DNA from: Botryllus schlosseri
Taxonomy: Eukaryota; Chordata; Ascidiacea; Stolidobranchia; Styelidae
Direction of reading: 5' to 3'
Length of the DNA stretch: 22,649 bases
NCBI GenBank assembly: GCA_000444245.1
Contig: ATSW01013560.1
Span: 1-22,649 of the forward strand
The notes below the pieces were generated by a model. That model worked only from the letters and a program-made list of their open reading frames with translations, was not told where the DNA came from and made no database searches. A program made the position numbers and the translations under genes. Positions within the stretch are counted from its first letter, which is position 1; each line of letters starts with the position of its first letter. Of the stretch, positions 9,304-18,884 are shown piece by piece.

Positions 9304-10879
9304 GTAACTAGGGTTGCATTTAAAACAAACATGTCTAAAACAAGGCCCTTGTTTAAAACATGTTTTTTAAGCCATGACGTACCGGATATTCAACTGTGAC
9401 GTCGTAGCGCATTGACATTGTCAATTGAGAATTTAGGGAAAATATAGCTTCGTTGACGAAATATTTACGTAACATAGCTGTTGAATCGACTATTTTGAAG
9501 ATTCCAACCATCCCACATCGTATATACGTCGGTTAGATTGGGTGGTAATTGTCGGTAGGCTCATGCAACATGTTTTTTGGTAAGTATTTACGCAGTTATG
9601 GCATGGATTTACAACTTAAAAAACACAAATTTTTTAAGGCCTTTGTTTAAAACACTGTTTAAAACAGAGGTCTCAAACACGCGGCCCGCGAGTTCATTTT
9701 GTTAGGCTTGCGTCGACATGTTGGATTTTGAAGTATTTCGACAATATTTAACCGACACATATATTTTTTTTCGATTTGAGAACGTCAAATTCGCTCTAAA
9801 ATCACTCCAAAAACCGGCACCTACTCATTAAACCTCACTATCACATCACTTAAAAAAGTTTGCCTGCAGTGGAAGATAAGCTATTACGTCACAGTACTTG
9901 TTTTTGATGGTTAAACTTGACCTGCTGATGATTCGGGACTGAAAATTGTGATTTGGACATGGGCATGACCTTTTGTAAAATTAGCCTATTCGAACTCGGA
10001 CTGAATGGGTGATAAAATAAAAATGATTCGAGCAGAGTCGGGTCGAACGCTACAATCAAATAAGGACTTGTGACTCGGAACGCCGTGACTTGGTATACAA
10101 CCACGAACGCAACAAACTATCAGACTGTAATGGGGAATATAAATATTTCAAAATGTCGCAGTTTGCGTTGCGTAGCGTATTTAGCTAGCTAAGCACGCCG
10201 GTATGGCAACCATTAGCATTCTGTAGTCCCTGCTGTACAGTTAGTTACATCCTGCGTCATCCTGGGTCTCTTTATCCGTGTTATTATCGCCAATCAAAGG
10301 TGGCGAGTAAGGTAGTGGTACGCTTCACAGCTCTAACACCAATGGATTCTTCGGCGATTGGACATTTCTATTACTACGTCCTGTTCTAATATTCGATGGC
10401 AAGCCTAACGCTGATTTAATTTGACTTTATTGGTAATGACTAGGGCGATTTTTTTTTGACATGTCAAAAAAAGTCAAAATAAGGTCAAAATTGTAGCGTT
10501 AGGTCAAAATTCGTCAAAATTGTTTACAAAATCAAACATTTTTTGACCTCTACATTTCGTTTGTATCGTAGATTTTGCGCTGTCTGTGAACTTNTCATNT
10601 GATAATTTACAGCNTGTAGCCTACTTTATAGGCCTACCGTTGTAAACGGACCATCGTCTGCTCATTGTGAATCATAAATGGTCAAATGAAACAAATAGTG
10701 ACATGGTTTTATGGTCAACGTACCGCAATATCCTAGCTGAAGCAAGACTGCTTGGACATTGCATGGTTCTTATATCAAGAAGCGCAAGCTGAAAAATTGT
10801 GATATAGACAACATTGTCAGAATGAAGCAACACGGTTTGTCACCAGCAGTGAGCAGTGTGCACACAACTTGAGTGTTGT

Positions 10880-11282
10880 CAGCTAACAACTGCTGCTGTT
10901 GAACGTTCTTTCTCCATTCTTGGCAAGCTACTTAGTAAGAACAGACACTTTCTACCCGANATAGCGCAGTGGTATAATCCGCGGCTGCAACACCAATGGG
11001 TGTGGGTTCGATTCTGACCGAGGTCGACTTCATAATTCCGATAGCTAAGTGTTGGAGGTTTACCTAGGCTCCTCCTCGCCACCTCATCCGCGTAAGCGGT
11101 GTCTTACAAAAAAGCCTAGAGGTGGGCCGTGCTATATGTTGGCAGTTACGGAAAATAATGAAGAATATCGGCCTGGTGTAAATGGCCACAGTAGTAGACA
11201 AACACCACGAATACCACAAAACAAACACTTTCTACCCGAGAATGTAGGAAAGTATCTTTCGTTGTACTACAACAAATTTTAA
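10880..11282 (+). pseudogene. hAT transposase C-terminal fragment, split by a SINE
   Basis: The segment 10880-10959 reads LTTAAVERSFSILGKLLSK, the conserved C-terminal dimerisation motif of hAT transposases (A-x-VERSFS). After the SINE insertion and its duplicated target, the frame resumes at 11238 and reaches a stop at 11280-11282. The rest of the transposase (BED zinc finger, catalytic core) is missing, so the element is a deletion derivative. Only the C-terminal domain survives, as is often seen in hAT relics. Confidence 0.75.
10961..11224 (+). mobile_element. tRNA-derived SINE, full length
   Basis: The head has an A box (tagcgcagtggtataatcc) and a B box (gggttcgattctgacc). A body and a tail (cctggtgtaaatggcc) follow, ending in an A/C-rich stretch. 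It is flanked by a perfect 15-base duplication acactttctacccga (10945-10959 and 11225-11239), showing target-primed insertion into the hAT transposase remnant. The minus copy at 16673-16957 aligns along its whole length. Confidence 0.9.
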
Positions 11283-11384
11283 TTATTCCACCATAATACG
11301 TAATGTCACTACTGCAATTCTTCGTAGGTTCAGATTTCGTTAAAATACTAGTTTTTTCATGTGAAAATTTGTCAGTTTTTGAGC

Positions 11385-11455
11385 AAAAAACGTTCTTTCA
11401 GGCCAATCTACTTTGTAAGGACAGACAGTTCCAACCAGAAATGAAGATAAGTAGT
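11385..11455 (+). repeat. Second, diverged copy of the hAT C-terminal coding block
   Basis: acgttctttc, ctactttgtaagg and acagacag here parallel acgttctttc, ctacttagtaaga and acagacac at about 10912-10955, in the same order with a short gap. So the relic contains an internal duplication, or a piece of a second related copy. Confidence 0.55.
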
Positions 11456-12829
11456 ACAATTTTAACATTATGTGCGAAAACACCTAATTTGCATACGTGA
11501 GGTCAAAATTTGGTCAAATTTCAGTTTTTTTAGGTCAAAAAAAGGCAAAATTTAGATTTTTTAGGTCAAAAAAATCGCCCTAGTAATGACATGATCAACG
11601 CCCTGGTTATCGGGAGTATATGCCGGAAGCCCAGATTCGGCTGGGCTGCTTCTATGCTCTGATATCAGATCAATCTTTGTTCAATTCTAAAATATTTTAC
11701 CATGGCCTACAATTCCATCTAATATTGTGGCACGTCAAATGTCCGCTAGCTGCAAAATTATACCGCCACAGCTTTCACGATGCCGTGGTGCATGTATACG
11801 ATAACACGGTGTTTATAACTAATTATCTTGACACACTATGCCAAGTACAACAACAAATTTATTCGAACATTCAAAAAGTTATTTTTTTCGTGCTAGGCGT
11901 GAATTCACAATAGTAAATCACATTTCCCCGGTGTGTATGAAATAGCAGTCTACAAGGTCCCGCTTAATAGCGCCTAATCGCAAATACATTGAATACTGCT
12001 ATTATTGGTGCTGCGTCCCGCGACGCCATAAAAATGCAGGAAATTGGCCCGCGAGCACATTTGAGTTTGAGACCTCTGGTTTAACACATGTTTTACAACC
12101 GTTTGTTTTAAATGCAACACGAATGGTAACCCTAGTGATATGGAATGCTCAAATATGTACCCAGTGGTGGCCCTAGGATTGAAGGGGGGCTGAACGAAAC
12201 TTCCAGGGGGGACCCATATATCTATAATCGCAGCTTTTTGGGGTTTCCGCCCCTAGACCCCCACCCCTCTCAATACAACTATTATATATATTGCATATTT
12301 AGAGACTCCGTCATTCTTTATGGAATGTTTATGCTGTATGCAACTATTTTCTATAAAATCAAAAACAAAGTGAACAGGCAACTGTGTCATTCAAGTTCAA
12401 GATGTGATTTTCCTGCGTGAAACTTATCACAAATAGACTGGCAATGGAAACTCAAAAAGAAAAAGGTCACACTTTTTCAAGGGCACGATCACATGATTGC
12501 AATGACTGGAGTCGTGATATTTTGGTGACTCGACTTGGCTCAGATCAAAATATAAAAATAGGTTTGACATTTGACTCGATTACAACCCTGAATGAGGACC
12601 AAGAGAAAATCGAGAGCTAATCACTAAGGCGACCAAACAATGAATTTGATAGAACACTTACATAGAATTGAAACTTCCAATGAATGAAGAAACTACCTAT
12701 GACCGGACAATTTAATTGATGCATTTAGTACTTAAAAAAAGTAGAAATCAAAATTATGATAGGAAAGATGACACCAAAAGTAAAAAAGAACAACTAAATG
12801 GAAACGATCATATGGGTACAAAATGATAT

Positions 12830-12902
12830 TGGCCTGGTGTAAACTTACCAAAGCAGTCGAGACGTCATGATTCATGAATACTCAAAACAGCAAAGCCAAC
12901 AA
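12830..12902 (+). mobile_element. SINE 3' tail fragment inside the hAT element
   Basis: gatattggcctggtgtaaac and catgaatactcaaaacagc match the tail of the SINE at 10961-11224. No tRNA-like head precedes it, so it is a 5'-truncated copy. Confidence 0.55.
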
Positions 12903-13511
12903 ACAACAATGACTTCCCTTCTTTGACAAGATGACTCAACCCAGAAGAGTTTATGGTCATCAAGAATTATTACCGGATAACTCAACAAAGATCAATTCAT
13001 GGACTATATTTCTACAGAGAAAGAAAAATTATTTATTCGTAACAGCTAACACAGCAAAAGTACCAGCAGAAAAAAACAAATACCGGTGTATTACAAATCA
13101 CCATTGGTGCCAGAAGTTACCTAACCAAGACATCGTTTCATGTTTATGGTAAATTTTACATTGAATGCTTGCAATGGTACCGGTCATGAAACAGCTTAGC
13201 CAGACCACCTCGTCTAAACGTCTAAAGATAGAATAGAAGAAGCTCTTGAACCTGACAATAAAATGAGGTGAGGGGTCAGAACCAGGCTCATAATGATTTT
13301 TAAAATCAAGTCATACACAGCGTCAAATTCAAATATTGTTGGCGCAACACTGTCCACATAAAGATTACGAACGTCAATTTCAAGAGAAACTGCACATTAT
13401 CCAAATCGCCAACTTCTGTCCACAATCTAGGCTACATTTCTGTCACAACTTTGAAATTATATATTCACTAAAAACTCATTTTTCAGCATTCTATGTTATA
13501 ATAGTTTCCAT

Positions 13512-13745
13512 ATGATGACTAGTGATGACAGAAATGGAGAGGGACTTGCGTGCCGTACACAAAAAAAGCTAAATTGTAACTTGAATGATATATTAGATCA
13601 ACTTCTACAACATAGCTCATCTACAGACCTACCAAAAATTATATCAATTTTACGATTGAATGAGTCGGAAAAGCTTGTTTTTTTTATCATGCGCCAACTT
13701 GAAAAGCTGGATATTGAATTTAAAAAACTTGAAATTGTGATGTAG
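13512..13745 (+). CDS. Unrecognised small frame inside the hAT element
   Basis: A 77-codon frame from an ATG. The product is hydrophilic and probably helical (for example NDILDQLLQHSSSTDLPKII) with a Lys/Glu/Leu-rich end. I recognise no domain. It could be a leftover exon of the element's own gene or a chance frame in AT-rich DNA. Confidence 0.2.
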   Translation: MMTSDDRNGEGLACRTQKKLNCNLNDILDQLLQHSSSTDLPKIISILRLNESEKLVFFIMRQLEKLDIEFKKLEIVM

Positions 13746-14283
13746 GCTACTCGGATATAATTCAAAATCACTTGATCCAAATTTCTGTCAAATTTAAAAA
13801 CTGAAATAAACCATTAATTTGTTTTAGGGCTACTGACATGGAGTTAGCCTATTACTGTAAATGAATGAGATGCACCAGTCACGGAAAACATATACTTCCG
13901 GTATACACTGTAGTAGTTTTACTGTTATTGTAGTTTTAAAGCAATGAGAAAAAGGTGTCGAATTTTATTTAAAAATATCATGTAAGTGATAATCATTCAC
14001 AACAAAATTTTATGTTAGCGGATGCGATCGCATCCCTCGAACAAATCTCTTCTAAATAAGAATTAGAAGAAAAGGAGTAGCAGCCGGGTCTTCAAAATTA
14101 TGTGAATACTTGGTGAGTGAAGAGTGCGATACCAAAATCTGCAAGGATTCTGGGCGGGGGACTCGAAAAGCATGTTAATAAACCGGGTCACCTTCAAGAG
14201 CATTTAGAAGCTTTTCATCTAATTACAAAATGAAGAGAGTACGGTACTCAAATCAAAGCATGCACTTCTAATCGTTGCAAACA

Positions 14284-14710
14284 TTTGATGATCGACCACG
14301 CTTTACGACAACATATTCCACATTGGTGCATGGATATTCATGGTTACTCGCAATATGATAACTATAAATTGCGTAAATGTAGAAGCTCCCCCTCATAAAA
14401 TCGAAGTGAGCTCTTTTAACTTGCAAAAGAATTTAATAATCGACAACTGTTTACGGGACCATATTCTATATGGGTACATATGTTTTCACGGTAATTCGCA
14501 AAATGATAACTATAAATTGCGTAAATGTAGGGGGGCCCTCCTCAGAAAATCGAAGTAAGCTCTTTTAACGTGCACAAAAATTTGATGATCGACAACAGTT
14601 TACGGTACCATACTCTACATGGGTATATATAATTTCACGGTAATTCGCAAAATGATAACCAAAAATTGCGTAATTGCAGGAAGGCCCCCCTCATAAATCG
14701 AAGTAAGCTC
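14284..14710. repeat. Tandem repeat, about 148-base unit, three copies
   Basis: Unit starts (tttgatgatcgac and variants) lie at 14284, 14432 and 14581, so the spacing is 148 and 149. Each unit holds a cggtaattcgcaaaatgata-type core and a gaagtaagctcttttaac-type block. The third copy is shortened and runs into the G/C-rich right end of the hAT element. Subterminal arrays of this kind are known in hAT elements. Confidence 0.85.
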
Positions 14711-14848
14711 GTAAGCGCGTAAACCGAAGAAATAGTTGGAAAAAGCTCGTAAACCGAGGACGGCGCCCCCCGAAAGCGCGTAAATCAACCAGGGGGCCCT
14801 GGGCGACCGCCCACCTCGCCCACCCCAAAAGACACCACTGTATGTACC

Positions 14849-15342
14849 TATCATGCCGCCGCAGCGAAAATGATGGCAGTTATACACTACATAAAGAAAA
14901 ATTAGTATTTCCCTACTGTACCTACTTCATTTGTCTTTGTTACAATGTTGCAGGTTGATCATGGCTTAGTACCACATGCTTCGGATGCTGTGATGCGACC
15001 AGTCAAGATTTCAAGGCTTCCACTCTGGCAAAAAAAAAGCACCGAAACTATAATTCTCGTTGATAATATAGCTCTTAGTGGATAGGGAAGTAAAATTACA
15101 GTGCTCGAAAAACGTCTCTCACTAGTTCACTCGAATCATCACAATTAATATTCGATTCGGATTCTAGAACAAGAATCAATAAGCCCACCCCTTATGATAA
15201 CCAATACCTATAATAGGCTACAGACGACTTTATTCTTTCATATTCGAAAGTTATACTTTGTGATTTTCATATATTGTTGTTTTCGGTAATGCCATTGTGC
15301 AAAAGGTGATTGTAAATACGAGAATGCTATCCCTTCCTTTAG
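14849..15342. other. Sequence 5' of the lectin-like exon; no gene recognised
   Basis: A good acceptor-like site (TTTGTTACAATGTTGCAG, ending about 14954) is present, but the frame after it has no matching donor. No promoter or signal-peptide exon is seen. The last bases form the acceptor tract of the exon at 15343. Confidence 0.35.
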
Positions 15343-15578
15343 AATTCTGCAACGAGGGTATATCAAGAGACTGTTATTGGGTTAAATTATACGCGGAACG
15401 TGTTGTGGATTTTGCAATGGCAGGTCGTATTTGCGATAGGGGCAACTCGACCTTAGCCATAATTCGGACGCACCAAATCGATCGAGAAATTATGGAGGAG
15501 GGTCGGTTAGCTATGGAAATTTTAAAAAGTGAATGGGACTGGGCCGGGATATGGACTGGAATGACCGTAAACACGTCG
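15343..15578 (+). CDS. C-type-lectin-like domain protein, penultimate exon
   Basis: This 236-base exon lies between a pyrimidine-rich acceptor (ATCCCTTCCTTTAG) and a consensus donor (TCG|GTGAGTAT). It enters in phase 1 and leaves in phase 0. It encodes 78 residues with long-form C-type-lectin-like features. Two N-terminal cysteines (FCNEGISRDCYWV) are followed by the first helix ending in a cysteine (VDFAMAGRICD), then the strand GNSTLAIIRT and the WTGM strand that stands for the family's WIGL motif. NST and NTS are sequons. The fold binds sugars or proteins outside the cell; the ligand cannot be predicted. The frame stays open a little upstream of the acceptor, so a start at 15305 is a weaker alternative. 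The signal peptide must be in an upstream exon. Confidence 0.7.
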
Positions 15579-15759
15579 GTGAGTATAACCAATTCGGGAT
15601 TATTGCTGTTTGATCTATTAAATGCAGTGGTTCTTAAGCTTTAATGACCCGCGGGGCACTTATGATAAACTGCAAGCTTTCGCTGAGTCATAAAAACAAC
15701 AAATATAGCATCGAATACATTGGAACCATCGAGTACGCGCGTTTATCTTTTTCTTTCAG
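15579..15759 (+). other. Intron of the lectin-like gene, 181 bp
   Basis: GTGAGTAT at the 5' end and TTTATCTTTTTCTTTCAG at the 3' end are both close to consensus. From 15625 the sequence CAGTGGTTCTTAAGC looks like a hAT terminus; a weak reverse match (ggaaccatcg) near 15730 suggests a roughly 105-base MITE within the intron. Confidence 0.7.
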
Positions 15760-15972
15760 ACAAAGCTTGCAGATACCAGAGACGCCCATTATCACTGGTT
15801 CAGAATGAGCTTCGAGCGTACACCGCTCAGTGATGGTATAAGAAACAGAATCTATCTTCAATTCAACGGAACCAACAAAGACCGCGGTGATGGACTTGTG
15901 AATCATGTACCAGAATATAAAGTAAACGGAGTATTGTGTTCGAAGACAACAGACCATGTCCAGTGTTTATAG
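15760..15972 (+). CDS. C-type-lectin-like domain protein, last coding exon
   Basis: It joins the preceding exon in phase 0 without breaking the frame and gives 70 further residues to a TAG at 15970-15972. It contains a TRDAHYHWFRMSF stretch, an NGT sequon, and YKVNGVLCSK, which resembles the end of a C-type-lectin-like domain (the last strand with the cysteine that pairs with the helix cysteine). A short tail with one more Cys follows. The usual inner cysteine pair and the WND calcium-site motif are not visible, so the domain is divergent and probably does not bind calcium canonically. The stop is followed by a polyadenylation signal at 16152, supporting this as the 3' end of the gene. Confidence 0.7.
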   Translation, partial: TKLADTRDAHYHWFRMSFERTPLSDGIRNRIYLQFNGTNKDRGDGLVNHVPEYKVNGVLCSKTTDHVQCL

Positions 15973-16151
15973 GTTTATAGGTTAAGTTCCAACTTTCATC
16001 AGAAAAATTGCGACATATCCTCGCATGTAAAAAGACCGAGATGTTACAAAGAACTTCGAATAATCATTGCAATAACAATCAAGAAGGTATACTATATTAG
16101 ATTTCTCAATTAGCAATTCATCCTGTTTTATAGATACAGTATTTTTTTGAA

Positions 16152-16157
16152 AATAAA
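16152..16157 (+). promoter_or_regulatory. Polyadenylation signal AATAAA
   Basis: AATAAA lies 180 bases after the stop of the lectin-like gene, a usual distance for a 3' untranslated region. Confidence 0.5.
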
Positions 16158-16175
16158 TACAAAGTATCGCCTGGA

Positions 16176-16662
16176 AGTCTAAATGAAAGTAAAAGCAACA
16201 ACTCGAAATGCGAAAAAAGTCATTTTAGCATTTTTGACCGTCCTCGGAGGACCATTCACTTTTCTTAAGAAAAGAGGACAGATCAGTCAGTCCGCTCATT
16301 CTCGACTTTGGTTCTGGTGACAATGAAGTTATGTAGCATTGTAGGGGCTGTAGCAATAATTGAGGGCAGTCGGGTGGTGATAAACTCCGTAATGTTAGAG
16401 TTTAGTGTTGAGAAACAGCCTCACTATGGCTGTAACTACGATCCCTCAGTATATGGTAAACTTCTGTAAACAGTATAACTTCCGTTTCTCCTCGAATACT
16501 TCCCGTATAATGTGATAACATGGCAACTTGATGCCTAACTTTTGACGACATGATGACCAACGCTATTGAAGTGACACATGTTGCTGTAATTTACATACGG
16601 GCGTTGATGTTCACGTTTTCACACTTCGAAAGCAAAATGGAATGGATTATGGAAATGATAGC
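16176..16662. other. Intergenic; two adjacent small palindromes
   Basis: gtcctcggaggac (16240-16252) and the perfect 16-base palindrome cttttcttaagaaaag (16259-16274) lie side by side. Nothing else is recognised. Confidence 0.4.
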
Positions 16663-16672
16663 AATATGTTTA

Positions 16673-16957
16673 CTTGTTTGTTGTTGTATTCATATTGTTT
16701 TGTCGACTACTATGGTCATTTACACCAGATCAACGATTTTACTTTCATTCCGTAGCTGCCGACTGGTAACACGGCCCACTTCTATAGGCTTTTTATAAGA
16801 CACCGCGTACACGGATGATATGGCGAGGAGGAGCCTAGATAAACCTCTAACACTTAGGCAGGAATTCTGGAGTCGACCTCGATCGGACTCGAACCCGCAA
16901 CCCATTGGCATTGGTGTGGCAGCTGTGGATTATACCACTACGCTATCTCGCCACAGT
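16673..16957 (-). mobile_element. tRNA-derived SINE, full length, minus orientation
   Basis: Read on the minus strand it starts tggcgagatagcgtagtgg (A box) and has a B box gggttcgagtccgatc. The same body and tail as the plus copy at 10961-11224 follow, down to gaatacaacaac. A 10-base duplication aatatgttta flanks it (16663-16672 and 16958-16967). Confidence 0.85.
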
Positions 16958-16967
16958 AATATGTTTA

Positions 16968-17651
16968 GTTACAGAATTTGTTCAGTCAGCGGTAAAGGTG
17001 TGAGTAGACCATTAGAGAAAACACCCTAATTTGGTGCAAGGAAGCGGTCTTTAAAAGAGTACCCCGAAAAGAAGTACGGCTACTAATTTACAGAGGCGGT
17101 GGGTACTCAGGTAGAAGTAGTGGCGTCTACATAAATTTATACTATAGTATAAGTAGAAGAACCTATTTCCAAGTAAGTAAAATAGTAAGTATTCCAGGCC
17201 TAGTTTTAAATAGAAATCTGAAAATTGTCAAGCAGAATTATTCTAAGACATAACCTATTGAGGAAGTAGTGTAAGTATATGCAAAATTTACTTGAGGTAG
17301 AAGTAAAGGTACAAGTATACTTCGTTATGCTAATTTATTGCGATAAATTCAAAACAGCAAAAGAGACGCTTTTCTCAAGCTATATTCTTTATGGCTAATT
17401 TGTTGATGTAACACTTCAAGGAAGTGTTGAATAATAAACGTACCTGTATTTTAATGTTTATTTATGATCGTATAGTTTCATGTTTGCGCACCATGGGTTC
17501 AACAACTCGATAGCTGTGTTTTATAGTTATGATGAATGCAAATTCGCTATTCTATCATTTGTGTAAATTAAGGAATCAAATATTTGGTGTGGCCTGACTC
17601 TAATTTGAAGGCCAGAATCGTCTCATTAATGTATGGTGATGACATATACTG
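16968..17651. other. Intergenic; lone hAT-like end and aagtaagta-rich sequence
   Basis: At 17091 CAGAGGCGGTGGGTACTC resembles the left end of a hAT family whose interior is rich in agtacttga/aagtaagta motifs, and such motifs run to about 17325. No right terminus is found. Confidence 0.45.
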
Positions 17652-18884
17652 TAGGGTTACCATATTTCAGCAACCCAAATTCCGGACAATCTGTAGCGCC
17701 CACTAGTGGATTTCAAAATGAGTTATGACGTCACACTAGCAAAGCTTTGCTCATAGACCAGAGGTGGTCACGGTCCGGTTCAGGAGTATGTGGCTGTGTG
17801 TTGTGTAACCGGGACCGAAAGCAGATGTTTTCAGCCCCCTCCCGCCCAAATAAACAATGATTCTGAGCCCACACTATGGGGTAATCGATGCAACTTCTGA
17901 GTGGGGGGGGGTGCTTGCTATATGAATCTGGTTTCTATATGCATCTGGTCGTTAAATTATTTGAATAAATTCTGTCAACATTATCGGTCGTTCCATATAT
18001 TACTATATAGATAAGCCTACTACTCTCCGCCCTCACGATCAGAGTTAGCGGTAGTGCTGGTGGAGGATGATGAGTTCAAAAATGCAGGGAGCGTAATTGC
18101 ACATCGTTAAGTCATGTTCATGTTCTACCTATAAGATTGTTTATCAGCCTTATGCCGGTGCGCACCACGGAGCTTTATAAACACCCCACACCCAGTGGTT
18201 TCCAACCTTTTGTGGTCGCGACTCCATCTCCAATTTGAAAATGTTCCGTGGCCCAGATCAAAATTTTACGAGCTGATTACTAAAAGAAGTCAGCACCTTT
18301 GCCCAGACTTACTCACGGGCTATTTTGGAAGCTGATTACGTTCAACATATTCGAAAACCCCAGAATAAAGGCAAAAGACCCCCCCTCCGTTTGGAACCAT
18401 TATCTTTGAATAAAGCATTCGAACGGCCTTAACGATCGCTAGGAATATACCGATCTCCTATAATTGTGATTACAATTAGGCTGATTCCATTAAATGAAGG
18501 TCGTTTTTAGTTATATTTTATGGCAGTTTTTGCGAAGGTGGTAGTCTCCATATTAAAATCAATAAATGTGATTGTAAATCGCGCGCGGCGCGAAGAAAAA
18601 TATCATAGATCATCATAAATGTTCCCAATAAATATTGTTTTTATGCTGATTTACGAAAAATATTATGACCCTACGTCAATATTCCGAACATTTGGCATAT
18701 TTTAGAAATTCTTCCCGGACGCTAGTTTGAACACTCACAGGGCTGTTCAAAAATAACTTTTTTTCCTGAATCTTGCTGGCTACTTGATTAAATCGTTAGG
18801 TTGCCTTAAAAAACGACGCACACCAAATTTCGAACAGTGAAATTCCGGACATGTCCGGGAAATTCCGGACGTATGGCAACCCTA
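17652..18884. mobile_element. hAT-like element, 1233 bp, without target duplication
   Basis: The left end TAGGGTTACCATA and the right end read inward TAGGGTTGCCATA match closely, each followed by a tccggac motif typical of a widespread hAT-type repeat. The flanks atatactg and cgctagac do not match, so the two ends may come from different copies or the duplication has decayed. At 17758 another possible terminus (cagaggtggtcacgg) lies inside. Confidence 0.6.
18193..18402. mobile_element. Small hAT-like MITE nested in the preceding element
   Basis: The left end CAGTGGTTTCCAACC is followed by tcgcgactcc. The right end read inward gives taatggttccaaac with a run of G, a diverged inverted match. 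No target duplication is recognisable. Confidence 0.4.

Larger units (their letters stand above)
10441..11582 (+). mobile_element. hAT transposon relic with transposase C-terminus, 1142 bp
   Basis: The termini are inverted: TAGGGCGATTTTTTTTTGAC at the left and TAGGGCGATTTTTTTGAC inward from the right. A perfect 8-base duplication gtaatgac flanks it (10433-10440, 11583-11590). Subterminal ggtcaaaa repeats occur at both ends. It retains the C-terminal part of a hAT transposase (10880-11282) and is itself interrupted by a SINE. Confidence 0.9.
9665..12078. mobile_element. hAT-like transposon inserted in the outer element
   Basis: Both termini read CAGAGGTCTCAAAC inward, with a subterminal GCGGCCCGCGAG motif at the left and CTCGCGGGCC at the right. 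This is a common animal hAT terminus. The 8-base flanks gtttaaaa (9657-9664) and gtttaaca (12079-12086) differ at one position. It carries a third hAT element (10441-11582). Small frames elsewhere in it show no transposase signature. Confidence 0.85.
9309..12134. mobile_element. hAT-like transposon, outer layer of a nested cluster
   Basis: The left terminus is TAGGGTTGCATTTAAAACAA. The right end read inward begins TAGGGTTACC and, after an 11-base interruption, resumes TTGCATTTAAAACAA. Immediate 8-base flanks (atcgtaac and gtgatatg) do not match, so the duplication is lost or the ends are recombined. Almost all of its interior is the second hAT element at 9665-12078; its own sequence is only about 400 bases. 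Confidence 0.6.
12162..14840. mobile_element. hAT-like transposon, 2679 bp
   Basis: The termini read CAGTGGTG inward from both sides (left cagtggtggccctagg, right cagtggtgtcttttgg). A perfect 8-base duplication tatgtacc flanks it (12154-12161, 14841-14848). The terminal repeats are short, but the perfect duplication and the G/C-rich subterminal blocks make the call firm. It begins 27 bases after the outer nested element ends. Inside are a SINE tail, one unexplained frame and a tandem repeat near the right end. No transposase is recognisable. Confidence 0.8.

Noticed and set aside
10961-11035. A functional tRNA gene
   Set aside because: A and B boxes are present but there is no closing acceptor stem. 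It is the head of a SINE with body, tail and target duplications.
14954-15090. An extra exon of the lectin-like gene after the acceptor at about 14954
   Set aside because: The only open frame is phase 0 and ends in a stop without a usable donor.
16550-16798. Plus frame with a signal-peptide-like hydrophobic run
   Set aside because: It overlaps the reverse complement of the SINE tail; the hydrophobic run reflects SINE tail composition.
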